From an uncultured Lachnospiraceae bacterium (GTDB taxonomy: Bacteria; Bacillota; Clostridia; Lachnospirales; Lachnospiraceae), in contig CAJUBE010000003.1 in assembly GCA_910584725.1 (NCBI GenBank), positions 62,001 to 126,000 of the forward strand: 64,000 nucleotides of DNA, in the 5' to 3' direction. This document shows positions 42,939 through 52,150 of this stretch, in pieces. Under the pieces are notes generated by a model that made no database searches, was not told the DNA's origin, and saw only the letters and a list, made by a program, of their open reading frames with translations. The position numbers were made by a program, and so were the translations under genes. Each line of letters starts with the position of its first letter. Within the stretch, counting starts at the first letter, position 1.

Positions 42939-45908
42939 TTATGCCCTTGCCCTCCGCATCCTTAATACCATGTTTTGTGTCTGGTTTCTTGTCTGCCGCG
43001 CAATTTCATAGGGCGATAATTCTTTCGGGCTTTGTATGCTGATATTCTGTATAAAGTCGCCGCCCTGCTTCGCTCCTGCTGCCGACAGCGTTTCACTTCT
43101 GTTTTTGTCTGATAGCGGCGTTACGATCGCCCTGCCACCCGTAATTGTGAGAAGTTCCGCGCCCGCTTCTCCAACGATTGCCTGTCCCCTGCTCAATACG
43201 CCGCCTTTTGCAAGTCTCGGGAGTGATACGCCCGACAAATTCCCGATGCTTACGCCGGGGATTTCGTTAATCACTCCTATAACGCTGTTTATTGCATCTA
43301 CGAACCCGTTTACGATATTCTCGATCGTACCGAATACCGCATTGCAGGCGGATTTGAATGCGCCCATAACGCCGTCTGCTACCTTTTGCCCTGCGTCTAC
43401 GAAAATCGCCGTTATTTTCTGCCACAAATCAGAAAAGAACTGCGGAATTGACGAAAACGCGTTTTTTACTGCTGCTGCCGCCGCATTAAATTTTTCCCGG
43501 AAGAACGAAGCCACGGTCGAAAACACGTTTTTTATTTCTGTCCATCTTGCCCCGAACCATTGACCGATTGCGGAAAAGGCATTATGTACTGCCGTTACTG
43601 CGTTTGTGAACATCGTGCCGAACCACGTCGCCACGGTAGCAAGGGCGTTCTGTATGTCCATCCAACGCGCGGCAAACCACTGACCGATTGTGGAAAAAAT
43701 ATTGCAAATTCCCGTGTATGCTTCATTAAACCGATCAGAAAACCATTGTCCGACCCCTTGAAAAATTCCGACGATCGTTTCCCAGATCCCCGAAAATAAC
43801 GAAGAAAGAAACGTTCCTAACGCCGTTAAGATATTCATAACGAAGTCGACCGCGTTTTGAAGCGCTGCGCTTATGTATGAGAAAAAACCGTCAAAGTCGC
43901 CGTGAAGTAACGCTATTACGGCGTTTACGATATTTGTCACAAAATCGACCGCGTTTGTTATTGCGCTGATGATAGACGGCATTGCTGCCATTATCCCGTC
44001 TACGATTTTCAAAATTCCGTCTATGATAAACTGAAAAACGGGTTGTAACGCGATCATTAGATTGTCGAAAGCTACTTTGAATTGTTCGAGCAGCGGTTTT
44101 ACTTTTTCGATCATCGACTGGAAGGACTCTTTGACCTTCTCGACGGCACTATTGACTTTTTCCCTAAATTCATCGTTCGTCTTGTAGAAATACACAAACG
44201 CCGCCACAAGTGCGCCGATTGCCGCGACGACAATTCCTACGGGGGAAGCGATCGCCGCGATTGCACCTTTTAACCCGCCCAATTTCGGAATAACGCCGCC
44301 GATTTTTGATATAAGCCCGCCGAATCCGCTTGTTAGTTTTCCTATTCCCGAAATAAATTTACCGCTCATAATCAGCGCGGGCGCAAGTGCTGCTACAAGT
44401 GCGCCGATCTTTACAATTAGTTGCTTTTGGCTATCATCTAAATTTTTAAACCAAGTTGTGAAGGTTTTTACCTTTTCAAGTATCTGCTGCACATACGGCA
44501 TAACCATTTCGAGTATTGTCGCCCCTAGCTCAATAGCTGTATTTTTTAATTCATTTAGAGCGATTTTTATTGATCTCGAAGTTGTGTCGAGTTTCCCGAA
44601 TGCTTCGTCTGTCGCGCCTGTGCAATTCTGCATACTGTCAAGCGTTTCGTTAAACCCATCCGCTCCGTCTTTCAAAAGCACAAGCGCGGCTTTCCCCGCT
44701 TCTGCGCTTCCGAACATATCCCCCATTGCTAACCCGTTCGCTTCCGCTTCTTCCTGCAAAATTGCAAGCACATCTGCAAGTGATGCCCCGCCCTGCATTA
44801 ACTCTTGAAATGATTTTCCTGTTTTTTCTTTGATTGTGTCGCTTGCTGTTGTTCCCGATTTAGAAAGTTCATTCAACATACTGTTCATGTACGTTGTGCT
44901 TTCTGCTGTCGCTATTCCGTTCGCTGTCATAATGGAATAGCCCGCCGCCAAATTTTCAAGAGATACACTGGACGCGTTCGCCGTTGGTATTACTTTACCC
45001 ATTGCTGACGACAATTCCGCAACGGTTGTTTTTCCTAAATTCTGTGTATTTATAAGAACGTCAGAAACGTGCGCTACTTCTTCCGCGCTCATTCCGTATG
45101 CGTTCATAATTGTTGTAAGTAAATCAAGCGACGCACCGCTGTCTGCAAATCCTGCCGTTGCGAGTTTGGTTGCGTTTGAAACAAAATTTACCGCGTCGCC
45201 TGTTTCCTGCCCTGCCGATATGGCGTTATACACATTGTCGGCGATTTCTGACGCACTGATTCCTGTTTGATCTGAAAGGTTTTTTATTTGTTCCTCTAAC
45301 TTTTCAATCGGAACGCCTGTTTTTTCTGATGTGTCTGCAATAGTTGACAGTTTTGCTATTGCGTCCTCGAAGTCCATAGCTGCCCCGACCGAAGCCCCGC
45401 CGACCGCCGTTATAGCTGCCGTTACTGGCAGCAACTTTTCCCCTGCGCTCGAAATTTTATCGCCGACCGCCGAAACTTTTTCGCCAATTCCCGAAACTTT
45501 CCCGCCGATTTCCTCGAATTTTGCCCCGACCGCGTCCGCTGCGCCGTGTACGTTCTTTAATTCATCTTCTAGGCGTTTTAACTCGTTTTCGGTACTAATT
45601 ATCTCCGTTTCTATTGCGCGGTATTGTTCCGCGCTCATTTCCCCCTTGTCAAACGCTTCTTTCGCCTTTTCCTGCGCTTCCTTTAGGGTCGTTAATTTCT
45701 CTTTTGTATTCTCTACCGCGTCAGATAGTAATTCCTGCTTTTTCCTCGCCGCTTCCATGTTTGTCGGGTCGAGTTTAAGGGCTGTGTTTACCGCTTTTAG
45801 CTGTTCCTGCAGCGATTTAGCGGTCTTTTCGTTTCCCTTTAACGCTTGGTCAAGTTTTTGTGTTGACCCGCCGATCTCTATCGTTATTCCCTTGATATTA
45901 TTTCCCAT
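42939..45908 (-). CDS. Tail tape measure protein
   Basis: 989 residues. The N-terminus is coiled coil (about 20-130), then comes a tape-measure domain (AITAVGGASVGAAMDFEDAI, TGISASEIADNVYNAISAGQ). Hydrophobic helices (about 505-570) form the channel part, and a repetitive segment (about 710-850) has recurring aromatic units such as IGQWFAARW/IGQWFGARW. It sets tail length and helps eject DNA. No lytic domain was recognised. Confidence 0.93.
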   Translation of the reverse strand: MGNNIKGITIEIGGSTQKLDQALKGNEKTAKSLQEQLKAVNTALKLDPTNMEAARKKQELLSDAVENTKEKLTTLKEAQEKAKEAFDKGEMSAEQYRAIETEIISTENELKRLEDELKNVHGAADAVGAKFEEIGGKVSGIGEKVSAVGDKISSAGEKLLPVTAAITAVGGASVGAAMDFEDAIAKLSTIADTSEKTGVPIEKLEEQIKNLSDQTGISASEIADNVYNAISAGQETGDAVNFVSNATKLATAGFADSGASLDLLTTIMNAYGMSAEEVAHVSDVLINTQNLGKTTVAELSSAMGKVIPTANASSVSLENLAAGYSIMTANGIATAESTTYMNSMLNELSKSGTTASDTIKEKTGKSFQELMQGGASLADVLAILQEEAEANGLAMGDMFGSAEAGKAALVLLKDGADGFNETLDSMQNCTGATDEAFGKLDTTSRSIKIALNELKNTAIELGATILEMVMPYVQQILEKVKTFTTWFKNLDDSQKQLIVKIGALVAALAPALIMSGKFISGIGKLTSGFGGLISKIGGVIPKLGGLKGAIAAIASPVGIVVAAIGALVAAFVYFYKTNDEFREKVNSAVEKVKESFQSMIEKVKPLLEQFKVAFDNLMIALQPVFQFIIDGILKIVDGIMAAMPSIISAITNAVDFVTNIVNAVIALLHGDFDGFFSYISAALQNAVDFVMNILTALGTFLSSLFSGIWETIVGIFQGVGQWFSDRFNEAYTGICNIFSTIGQWFAARWMDIQNALATVATWFGTMFTNAVTAVHNAFSAIGQWFGARWTEIKNVFSTVASFFREKFNAAAAAVKNAFSSIPQFFSDLWQKITAIFVDAGQKVADGVMGAFKSACNAVFGTIENIVNGFVDAINSVIGVINEIPGVSIGNLSGVSLPRLAKGGVLSRGQAIVGEAGAELLTITGGRAIVTPLSDKNRSETLSAAGAKQGGDFIQNISIQSPKELSPYEIARQTRNQTQNMVLRMRRARA

Positions 45909-46185
45909 GTTTCGCGCCTTTCCCGAACTTATCCCGTAACGCGTTTCTGTCTGATTTCGTCTGTGTCATTCTCCAACAGTTTTCAAGGTATTTTCGCCCG
46001 TCCTCGGTCTGATTTAGGTTGAAAATATACGCTTCGCGGACGAAGAAAAGATATTCGTCAAAGTCCATTTCTTCTACCTGCCAATAATTCAGCCCCGTAT
46101 AAGAAATGACTAAATGTTCGCTTTCGGTTTCTGGTTTGTAATAATATTTTTGTTTTTCGCCCCCTGCGTAGTAGGGCAGCTTTAG
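45898..46185 (-). CDS. Tail assembly chaperone gpT-like extension, made by -1 frameshift
   Basis: A 95-codon frame with no start of its own, entered from the gpG-like gene at the slippery site 46185-46191. Its MDFDEYLFFVREAYIFN, EDGRKYLENCWRMTQTK and KFGKG segments are typical of siphovirus gpT proteins. The fused gpGT would be about 204 residues. It helps assemble tail-tube subunits around the tape measure. Its stop overlaps the tape-measure start. Confidence 0.82.
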   Translation of the reverse strand, partial: LKLPYYAGGEKQKYYYKPETESEHLVISYTGLNYWQVEEMDFDEYLFFVREAYIFNLNQTEDGRKYLENCWRMTQTKSDRNALRDKFGKGAKHGK

Positions 46186-46511
46186 TTTGGGTCTTCCGTT
46201 ACCCCGCCCACAAAAATATAAAACTGCTTTATAAACTCCGTCATTTCCTCAATGTCGTAATTGCCGACCATATATTCGGTTGTTACCGTTTCTTTGTTCA
46301 AATTGTGGGACAACGTTTCCGCGCACAATGCGCCGTATGTGTCCATTACGTCATTTATTTCCACTTCGTTCTGATCCAAATTCTGTAACGCCGATAATTT
46401 GTCGAAGGTTTTCTTCATCGGCATTTTTACCTGCAATTTGCGCCCGTCTTTTAAAGTTACGTTGAAAAACGATCTCTTAATTTTGTTAAAATCAAATGAT
46501 ACATTAGCCAT
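46182..46511 (-). CDS. Tail assembly chaperone gpG-like
   Basis: 109 residues, short and acidic at the C-terminus. It is located between the major tail protein and the tape measure, as gpG is in lambda-like phages. It ends DPN-stop directly on a CCCAAAC heptamer, which allows the -1 fusion to gpT. Confidence 0.82.
   Translation of the reverse strand: MANVSFDFNKIKRSFFNVTLKDGRKLQVKMPMKKTFDKLSALQNLDQNEVEINDVMDTYGALCAETLSHNLNKETVTTEYMVGNYDIEEMTEFIKQFYIFVGGVTEDPN
46185..46191 (-). promoter_or_regulatory. Slippery heptamer for programmed -1 frameshift
   Basis: On the minus strand C-CCA-AAC in frame zero, immediately before the TAA stop of the gpG-like gene. It is a canonical X-XXY-YYZ site. After slipping, ribosomes read CTA AAG CTG into the open gpT frame. 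Confidence 0.85.
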
Positions 46512-46623
46512 GTTATGACTCCTTTCGCGTCTTTCTTTGAAAAACTAACGGCGGCGCGGGTTTCTCTCTGCCCGCCCCGCCGCTACTGTTTGTCGTGGTT
46601 TATTCGGGCTATATGGCGGCGTT

Positions 46624-47298
46624 TTAACTTCCTGCCTGTTCTTCTCCATTGCCGCCCGTTTCGTCGCTTCCTGCGCCGCCTGTGCCGCCTGTGCTGCCGC
46701 TCTCGTTGCCGCCCTGCTGCCCGCTGTCCGCGCTTGCTTCGACGATTTCTTCCGTGTATACGATAAGTGTCCCCTCGTCGTCCATAGGCAGCGCGTGAAA
46801 CTCTGCGTCAACAACCGTTTCGGTATCTTTGGCAAACGATAAGGAAAATCCCGCCTGATTCTGCCCGATAATCATTAAGTAAATGTCGCCGTCTACCTTG
46901 TCGATATGGTGGAAACAGATCACATATTTTGCGCCCTTTGCGTTTTCCGCGCCGCCAACCTTTACAATGCGGTATTTCTTCCCTTTTACCGTGCTTTCAC
47001 GCTCCGATACCCGCGCCGTATCGCACAACTTCGCAAGCGTGTTTCCCGTAAACGTCATAATTCCCGACTTTAACGTCGCTTCTTCGCTTGTTACAACCGC
47101 CTTTGCAACATTTCCCATATCGTCTTTAGCTTCGTAAAACTCGGGCGCATATTCGAGCGTTGCGCCGCCCTTGATATAGGCGAAAAGCGTTTCGTCTGTG
47201 CAAAAATCCTCGGGATTCGGTATCGCCTGTCCTTTTGCGAACGTTTGAACATGAATATAGCCCGAGCCTAAAATAATTCTTTCTGCCTCTGCTTTCAT
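46624..47298 (-). CDS. Major tail protein
   Basis: 224 residues. The N-terminal 190 residues are beta-rich in the style of phi13-type major tail proteins. The last 35 residues are a Gly/Ser/Glu-rich low-complexity tail. It polymerises into the tail tube. It is followed by gpG after 112 bases that include a TAAACCAC leader motif. Confidence 0.85.
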   Translation of the reverse strand: MKAEAERIILGSGYIHVQTFAKGQAIPNPEDFCTDETLFAYIKGGATLEYAPEFYEAKDDMGNVAKAVVTSEEATLKSGIMTFTGNTLAKLCDTARVSERESTVKGKKYRIVKVGGAENAKGAKYVICFHHIDKVDGDIYLMIIGQNQAGFSLSFAKDTETVVDAEFHALPMDDEGTLIVYTEEIVEASADSGQQGGNESGSTGGTGGAGSDETGGNGEEQAGS

Positions 47299-47301
47299 CT
47301 T

Positions 47302-47658
47302 TTACCCCTTTCTTACTTTTTCTTTGATCGTAAAATCAAAAGCCGTTTGCGTCATATTCTCGTCGCGTATAAAGTTCTGACTTTTGGTATAGTCCACATC
47401 GAAAAATACTTTTTTTTCAAATTCCGCGATCTTCTCCAAATCTGCCGCGCTTGGCTTCCTGTCTGTGTAAAATTCAATAGCCCCGTCCGTGGTTTTTATC
47501 CGCACCGCGTCGTCCGACCCTGTGAAACGCTCAACGCGTGAATAACACGCGAAAGGCAATGTCGGCGCGGGGTTCTGTTTCGTTACTGTGAACTCATTTT
47601 CTGCTATCGGGTAGCCCAACGCCGCCGCCCGTTTTATGATCTCGTCGAATGTTGGCAT
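47302..47658 (-). CDS. Tail terminator/completion-type protein
   Basis: 118 residues. The fold pattern (ALGYPIAENEF, FYTDRKPSAADLEKIAEFE) matches small siphovirus tail-completion proteins. It sits between the gp10-like protein and the major tail protein, the usual place for the terminator that joins tail to head. Confidence 0.72.
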   Translation of the reverse strand: MPTFDEIIKRAAALGYPIAENEFTVTKQNPAPTLPFACYSRVERFTGSDDAVRIKTTDGAIEFYTDRKPSAADLEKIAEFEKKVFFDVDYTKSQNFIRDENMTQTAFDFTIKEKVRKG

Positions 47659-47669
47659 ATTGCGCCCCC

Positions 47670-48083
47670 TTAGTCTTGATTGCTTGCGGTTCTGACCGCT
47701 TCTTCAATCCTTTTTACCGCTTCACGCTCAATCTTTTGTTCTGCTTCTTCCCAATGCGGGAAAGCCTGCGTTTTCCGCTTGCCGTCCCTTGTTAAGTGTC
47801 CGTGTTCTAGTAGGTGCGTGATCTGATAACGTTTTTTGTTGTGTATCGTGTAACTTTGCGCCCCGACTACGCTTTGCGCGTTCTTCCGCTGTTTTACGGC
47901 GAAATTCTTTGAATATTGCCCCGTGCGGTCGTGGTACGGGTATACCCGTTTCAATTCGTCCACCCCTGCGTCTGCAAGTTCCTTGTAAGCCGCGTTTAAT
48001 TCTTCCGTTAATGCCGTGCTATATTCCGAAAGCTGCTTTTGCAACGCTTCCGCAAGTTGGTCGTATGCAATACTAACTACCAT
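47670..48083 (-). CDS. HK97 gp10-like head-tail protein
   Basis: 137 residues, mostly helical with a conserved core (YPYHDRTGQYSKNFAVK, HLLEHGHLTRDGKR, QAFPHWEEAE) typical of HK97 gp10-like proteins. It takes part in head-tail joining. The start lies inside the preceding gene (11-base overlap). Confidence 0.85.
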   Translation of the reverse strand: MVVSIAYDQLAEALQKQLSEYSTALTEELNAAYKELADAGVDELKRVYPYHDRTGQYSKNFAVKQRKNAQSVVGAQSYTIHNKKRYQITHLLEHGHLTRDGKRKTQAFPHWEEAEQKIEREAVKRIEEAVRTASNQD

Positions 48084-48696
48084 TTCCCGCCCTTTCCGCT
48101 GCGTAAAGTTCGATCCTGTCGTCTTCCCGTGCGCCGTATGTCCGATAAATGGAAAGCCGCCGCCCGTTATACTCGACTTCTTCCTGCCCGTCGTATTCAG
48201 CCGCCCAAACCGTGAATTTATATTCCGCTTTCATGCCCTTCTGCCCCGCCGCTTCGTACTCGTCACGCCCCACGGGGTCTACTTCGGCAAAGACCGCCGT
48301 CCTTACGTCTTCTTCCGCGCTGCTTCCAACGCTTACAAGTGTTAAATTTGTGTCTGTGCTTTCGCTGCTCTCCGTGTCGTCTGCTGCCGCGTCGTCCTCT
48401 GGCGGCATTTCGGCTCTATACTTCGATACGATCTTGATTTTTGTCAAAACCATGTTGTAAATGCCGATCAGCGTTTCGTAATTTCCCGAAATACTGTAAT
48501 TTGCTTTCACATAAGACAAGACTGCTTCAATGATAAGCGGGTCGGACGGCGCGGCAAGCCATGAAGAATGAACGCCGATTCTTTCCAAATCGGACAACGC
48601 CGCTTCGATAAGCCTTTTTACGTCTGCGTCAAGCCCGTCTTTTGCCGTTTTTCTCACTCTTAATTTTGCCGCGCCCAATAACTCCGCTTTTGTCAT
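48073..48696 (-). CDS. Fused head-tail connector and head-closure protein
   Basis: 207 residues. The first 95 or so are helical like DNA-packaging/connector adaptors (gp6-type). An acidic linker (about 96-125, PPEDDAAADDTESS) follows, then a beta domain like SPP1 gp16-type closure proteins (VDPVGRDEYEAAGQKGMKAE, NGRRLSIYRTYGAREDD). In most phages these are two genes; here one frame covers both. Confidence 0.75.
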   Translation of the reverse strand: MTKAELLGAAKLRVRKTAKDGLDADVKRLIEAALSDLERIGVHSSWLAAPSDPLIIEAVLSYVKANYSISGNYETLIGIYNMVLTKIKIVSKYRAEMPPEDDAAADDTESSESTDTNLTLVSVGSSAEEDVRTAVFAEVDPVGRDEYEAAGQKGMKAEYKFTVWAAEYDGQEEVEYNGRRLSIYRTYGAREDDRIELYAAERAGNGS

Positions 48697-48718
48697 TTAT
48701 CCCTTGCCCCCTGTGATC

Positions 48719-49963
48719 TTACGCGCCCGCTCCTGCTGCCGCCGCTTTCCTCTTTACGCGGACAAAGCCGTTATATGCCACAACTGCGCCGCCGATAAAG
48801 ATTGACGCTCTATACGCGATCTGCCCCGACTTGAATTTGTAGTCTTCGCTCTTGCGGGTGTCGATGTCGGAAAAAATCGCAAGTTCGTAATTGTCAAGCA
48901 CGCCGTAAGCCATAGCGTAGGGCGCGTCTTCGGTTGCTGTTGCCGATACTGCCGCGCAAGCCGAATTGATGATAAACGGAACGCCGTCGATCGTTCCCGT
49001 GTTGCCGTTGTTGACGATTGTATAAACCTTGCGCCCCTGCTTATCCCGCAACTTTGCAAACGCCTTTAAGTCTGCCTTATTGAGAATAAGTGTTGCGATC
49101 GCTTCCACGTCTTCGTCGCCGCCGTATGAGTAGATGATCTCGTCAAGCGTGCCATCGTCGATCTTGTCTAACTCAATATCTTTCGTGCGGTCGATAACAT
49201 CATCTGCCGCTTTTGTGGGATTGTAGAAAATTCCCTTGATCTTGTTTGTGCTGCCGTCCCCGATAAGGATTTGACGGGAAATGTAGCGGCGCACCGCGCG
49301 GGTTACACTTTCTTCTACAACGCCGTCATAATCTGCGGACGGCAATTTTGCCATTTCCTCGGGTTCTTCCGTGTATGCCGTGATCTTCTGTTTTTCGATT
49401 GTTACATAGCCGAATACGGGTTCGGTTGCGTTGTAGTCCTTGCCCTCTGCGGTCACTCCCGCGCCGTCTCCGTAGCCTTTTACAAATCCCCGCTCGTATG
49501 TTTCACCGCCGCTTAACGATACCGCTTTGACGCGGTCGATCAGTGAAGAAACGTTGTTAAATGTCGGCTTTACATCGGTTGCCGTATGGGTTACGGGTGC
49601 GGTCTGCGATACGGACAAAGCCGCTTTTACACGGGTCGAAACTGCCCGCGCGGAAAACTTGACCGCTTTTCCGTCTTTGATCGCCTGTCCGCGTTTCTCA
49701 AACGCTTTGATCTTGTTGTTTCCCTCGCCGCTCTCTCCCTGCTTTCCCTCGTCTCCGTCTCCCTCGTCGGGTTCTGCTGCTGCCGCCATACCCGCAAGGC
49801 GGGCGCGTGCCTTTGCGTCCTCGATAATCGCCTTTGCGTCCTCAACCTCTGCGACGATCGCCGCGAGTGCGTCGCCCTCTGCCGTCTTGCTTTTTTCCAC
49901 AAGCCCCGCGACGTGTTTTTCGAGTTCTTTCACGCTCATTTTGATTAAATCTTCATGCTTCAT
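48719..49963 (-). CDS. HK97-fold major capsid protein
   Basis: 414 residues. The first 100 or so (helical, acidic, then Lys-rich) form a delta/scaffold-like domain probably removed by the protease encoded just upstream. The rest has the HK97 pattern (GYVTIEKQKITAYTEEPEEM, IGDGSTNKIKGIFYN, KFKSGQIAYRASIFIGG). It forms the head shell. Confidence 0.92.
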   Translation of the reverse strand: MKHEDLIKMSVKELEKHVAGLVEKSKTAEGDALAAIVAEVEDAKAIIEDAKARARLAGMAAAAEPDEGDGDEGKQGESGEGNNKIKAFEKRGQAIKDGKAVKFSARAVSTRVKAALSVSQTAPVTHTATDVKPTFNNVSSLIDRVKAVSLSGGETYERGFVKGYGDGAGVTAEGKDYNATEPVFGYVTIEKQKITAYTEEPEEMAKLPSADYDGVVEESVTRAVRRYISRQILIGDGSTNKIKGIFYNPTKAADDVIDRTKDIELDKIDDGTLDEIIYSYGGDEDVEAIATLILNKADLKAFAKLRDKQGRKVYTIVNNGNTGTIDGVPFIINSACAAVSATATEDAPYAMAYGVLDNYELAIFSDIDTRKSEDYKFKSGQIAYRASIFIGGAVVAYNGFVRVKRKAAAAGAGA

Positions 49964-49980
49964 CGTTTTTTACCCCTTTC

Positions 49981-50751
49981 TTATTGTGTAATCATTTTTA
50001 TATAACTGCGCATAACCGCGTCGCGGGCTTTTGCCGTTTCGCGTTTTGCTTTTTCCTCGTCCGCGTTCGGCTTTTCTGCCCCCTGCGGTTGTTTCTTCTC
50101 AAAAAGTCCTTTCGGCACTTTTGATTTATCCGCACTGTTTAAGATATAGTCGCCGCAAGCGGCGGCGATCTCTACCGCGTCCGTGACCTCGATGTCGAAA
50201 TACTTCGCCGCCTGTTCTCCGTTTAGCCAACTTTCCGCGTCCATAAGTTTTTTTACGTCTTCTGCGGTTACTCCCTCACGCAAATGCTTGTCGTATATGT
50301 TCATCATTCCGACCGCTACTTCGTCTAACGCGTCTGCCATTTTGCGAAGATCGGCGGCGTTTCCCTCGCTGCTCGTCCACGGGTTATGGATCATCAAAAA
50401 GGCGTTGGACGGTATTTTGGGCGGTTCGCTTCCTGCAAACGCTATTACCGAAGCGATAGACCCCGCCAACCCGTCAACGATCACTTGTACTTTGTTCTTT
50501 GCCGCGTGGCGTTTAATCATGTTGTATATTGCGATACCCGCAAAAACCGAACCGCCGCCGCTGTTGATGTATATATTTAAGTCTTTGCCCTCCTGCGCCG
50601 CCAAAAAGTTTTTGACCGCGTCGGGGTACTGATCCGCTTCGTCCCACGCTCCCCACCAGTCCGAAACAATGTCGCCGTAAAAATACAAGTCCGCGCTCTG
50701 TTCGGTTTCGTTTTTGATCTCGAAACAATTTAATATTTTAGGCACATTCAC
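49981..50751 (-). CDS. ClpP-like prohead protease
   Basis: 256 residues. The nucleophile Ser is in GLAGSIASVIA (about residue 98) and the His in FLMIHNPW (about 122); INSGGGSVFAGIAIYN is the oxyanion region. It matures the head by trimming capsid and scaffold. The C-terminal 60 residues are charged and may act as internal scaffold. The start overlaps the portal stop by four bases. Confidence 0.92.
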   Translation of the reverse strand: MNVPKILNCFEIKNETEQSADLYFYGDIVSDWWGAWDEADQYPDAVKNFLAAQEGKDLNIYINSGGGSVFAGIAIYNMIKRHAAKNKVQVIVDGLAGSIASVIAFAGSEPPKIPSNAFLMIHNPWTSSEGNAADLRKMADALDEVAVGMMNIYDKHLREGVTAEDVKKLMDAESWLNGEQAAKYFDIEVTDAVEIAAACGDYILNSADKSKVPKGLFEKKQPQGAEKPNADEEKAKRETAKARDAVMRSYIKMITQ

Positions 50752-52046
50752 ACCCCCTTTGTTGCCTTTACTGTCGGAATATATAACGCAATCAGCTTTC
50801 GTCTGTTCTGCGCTCCTGCTGCCGTGTCGCCGTTTCCGTTTCCCTCGTTTTCTCCGTCCTGCTGCCCGCCGCCGTTATCTTCGCCGATCTGATAAATGCT
50901 TTGATCGTCCACTTTTACATAGTTCAGCGATACCATGCGCACGTCGCCGTCTTCGATCGGTTCAAAATACATCATTTCGCGGTATTCGTTTATTGTGATA
51001 ATGCCCCGATCGAATAGCTGCGCCCCCAACGTGACGCGTGTCTGTAATGTGGCATACTGTAAGCGGTTGGCGGTAAATATAATTTTGTTTCCGAAACCGC
51101 GTTCCCGTTCCGACAATAGCTTGAACGTAAATTCAAGCGAAAGCTGTATTGCGATCGGTTCAATAACCGCTTCATAAAACGCGTTCCATTCGCTTTCTGT
51201 ATACGACCCGTTTAATATCTTCTCGTTGAGGTTGTAGTAACGGTATATGTTTTCGCGTAAAAACTGCGATTGTGCGACGGGAATAATCGGCGTTTTCTGT
51301 GTTACTTCGTGAAATTCCATAGTTGAGTCAAGACCCGCTATGCCGCCGTCGTTTTCCGCTGTCATGTATGCGTCTTGAAACTCCCGTACTTTCTTTTTCA
51401 AATCTTCTTCGTTTGAAAGGTTTTTGTATTGCAAATATCCTTTCAGATTTGCGCTATTTCTTACGGTATTTCGCAAGTTTTCGCCCGTGGTGTCTAAAAG
51501 TTCAAGCGTTGTTTTTAGCTGTGCGTCGGGCGGCGTTCCTAAAAACCGCTTTTTGTTGTAGCGGCTTTTGATGTGGATAACTGATTGATACGGCAATGTA
51601 TATTCTTTTCCGTCGTAGTCCCACACGAACCGAAAATAAATAACGCCCGTTTCCTCATCTTCCCAGATGCGGAAAGACCGCACTGTCACGGGAACGATTG
51701 ATTGCACCTTTGAAAAGTCTGCGGTATAGAATATGACCGCAAAGGCATTCGATTTATAGACCAGATCGGACGCCATTTTGTAAAGCCCGTCAAAGGGCGT
51801 TATTTCTGCCGACCAACGAAGCGACAAAAGCCGCGAAAGATAATCGTCTTTCACGGTTAGCCCGCTGCCGTCTTTTCTCACGACCTGCGGCGTTAATTTT
51901 CCCAAATTCGACCCGATCGCGTGCGCAATGCTTCCCACCACGTCGGAAGAATAAAGGTCGCTTGACCCTTGATATTCTCCGCGAAAGGCAAAAACAGGCG
52001 CAAATTTATAGCGTCTTAAATTCAACAAATCTTTTATGATACCCAA
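50748..52046 (-). CDS. Portal protein
   Basis: 432 residues, HK97-type portal: N-terminal region with LSLRWSAEITPFDGLYKMAS, wing and stem with HIKSRYNKKRFLGTPP, a GLDSTMEFHE clip-like part and a Gln/Gly/Glu-rich C-terminal end. It forms the ring through which DNA enters the head. It follows the terL terminator by about 45 bases. Confidence 0.9.
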   Translation of the reverse strand: MGIIKDLLNLRRYKFAPVFAFRGEYQGSSDLYSSDVVGSIAHAIGSNLGKLTPQVVRKDGSGLTVKDDYLSRLLSLRWSAEITPFDGLYKMASDLVYKSNAFAVIFYTADFSKVQSIVPVTVRSFRIWEDEETGVIYFRFVWDYDGKEYTLPYQSVIHIKSRYNKKRFLGTPPDAQLKTTLELLDTTGENLRNTVRNSANLKGYLQYKNLSNEEDLKKKVREFQDAYMTAENDGGIAGLDSTMEFHEVTQKTPIIPVAQSQFLRENIYRYYNLNEKILNGSYTESEWNAFYEAVIEPIAIQLSLEFTFKLLSERERGFGNKIIFTANRLQYATLQTRVTLGAQLFDRGIITINEYREMMYFEPIEDGDVRMVSLNYVKVDDQSIYQIGEDNGGGQQDGENEGNGNGDTAAGAQNRRKLIALYIPTVKATKGV

Positions 52047-52077
52047 CGCCCGCGCCCCTTTCTTTGCTCATTCTGAA

Positions 52078-52090
52078 TACATATTACATA
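52078..52090 (-). repeat. Dispersed phage site, copy 5
   Basis: The plus strand reads TACATATTACATA, matching the core of the sites at 56969, 57008 and 57037. It lies between the terL terminator and the portal start, where a late promoter would be useful. Confidence 0.45.
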
Positions 52091-52127
52091 TAAAAAACGT
52101 CCGATTGTGCCAAACTTTCGGACGTTT
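52091..52127 (-). terminator. Intrinsic terminator between terL and portal
   Basis: On the minus strand AAACGTCCGA pairs TCGGACGTTT around a 13-base loop, followed by TTTA. It lies just after the terL stop and suggests that packaging and head genes are separate transcripts or that the readthrough is regulated. Confidence 0.75.
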
Positions 52128-52150
52128 CTAAAGCGTATCAAAGCCGCCAT

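Noticed and set aside
46545..46835. Arg/Ala-rich minus-strand frame
   Set aside because: Alternative frame of the low-complexity C-terminus of the major tail protein.
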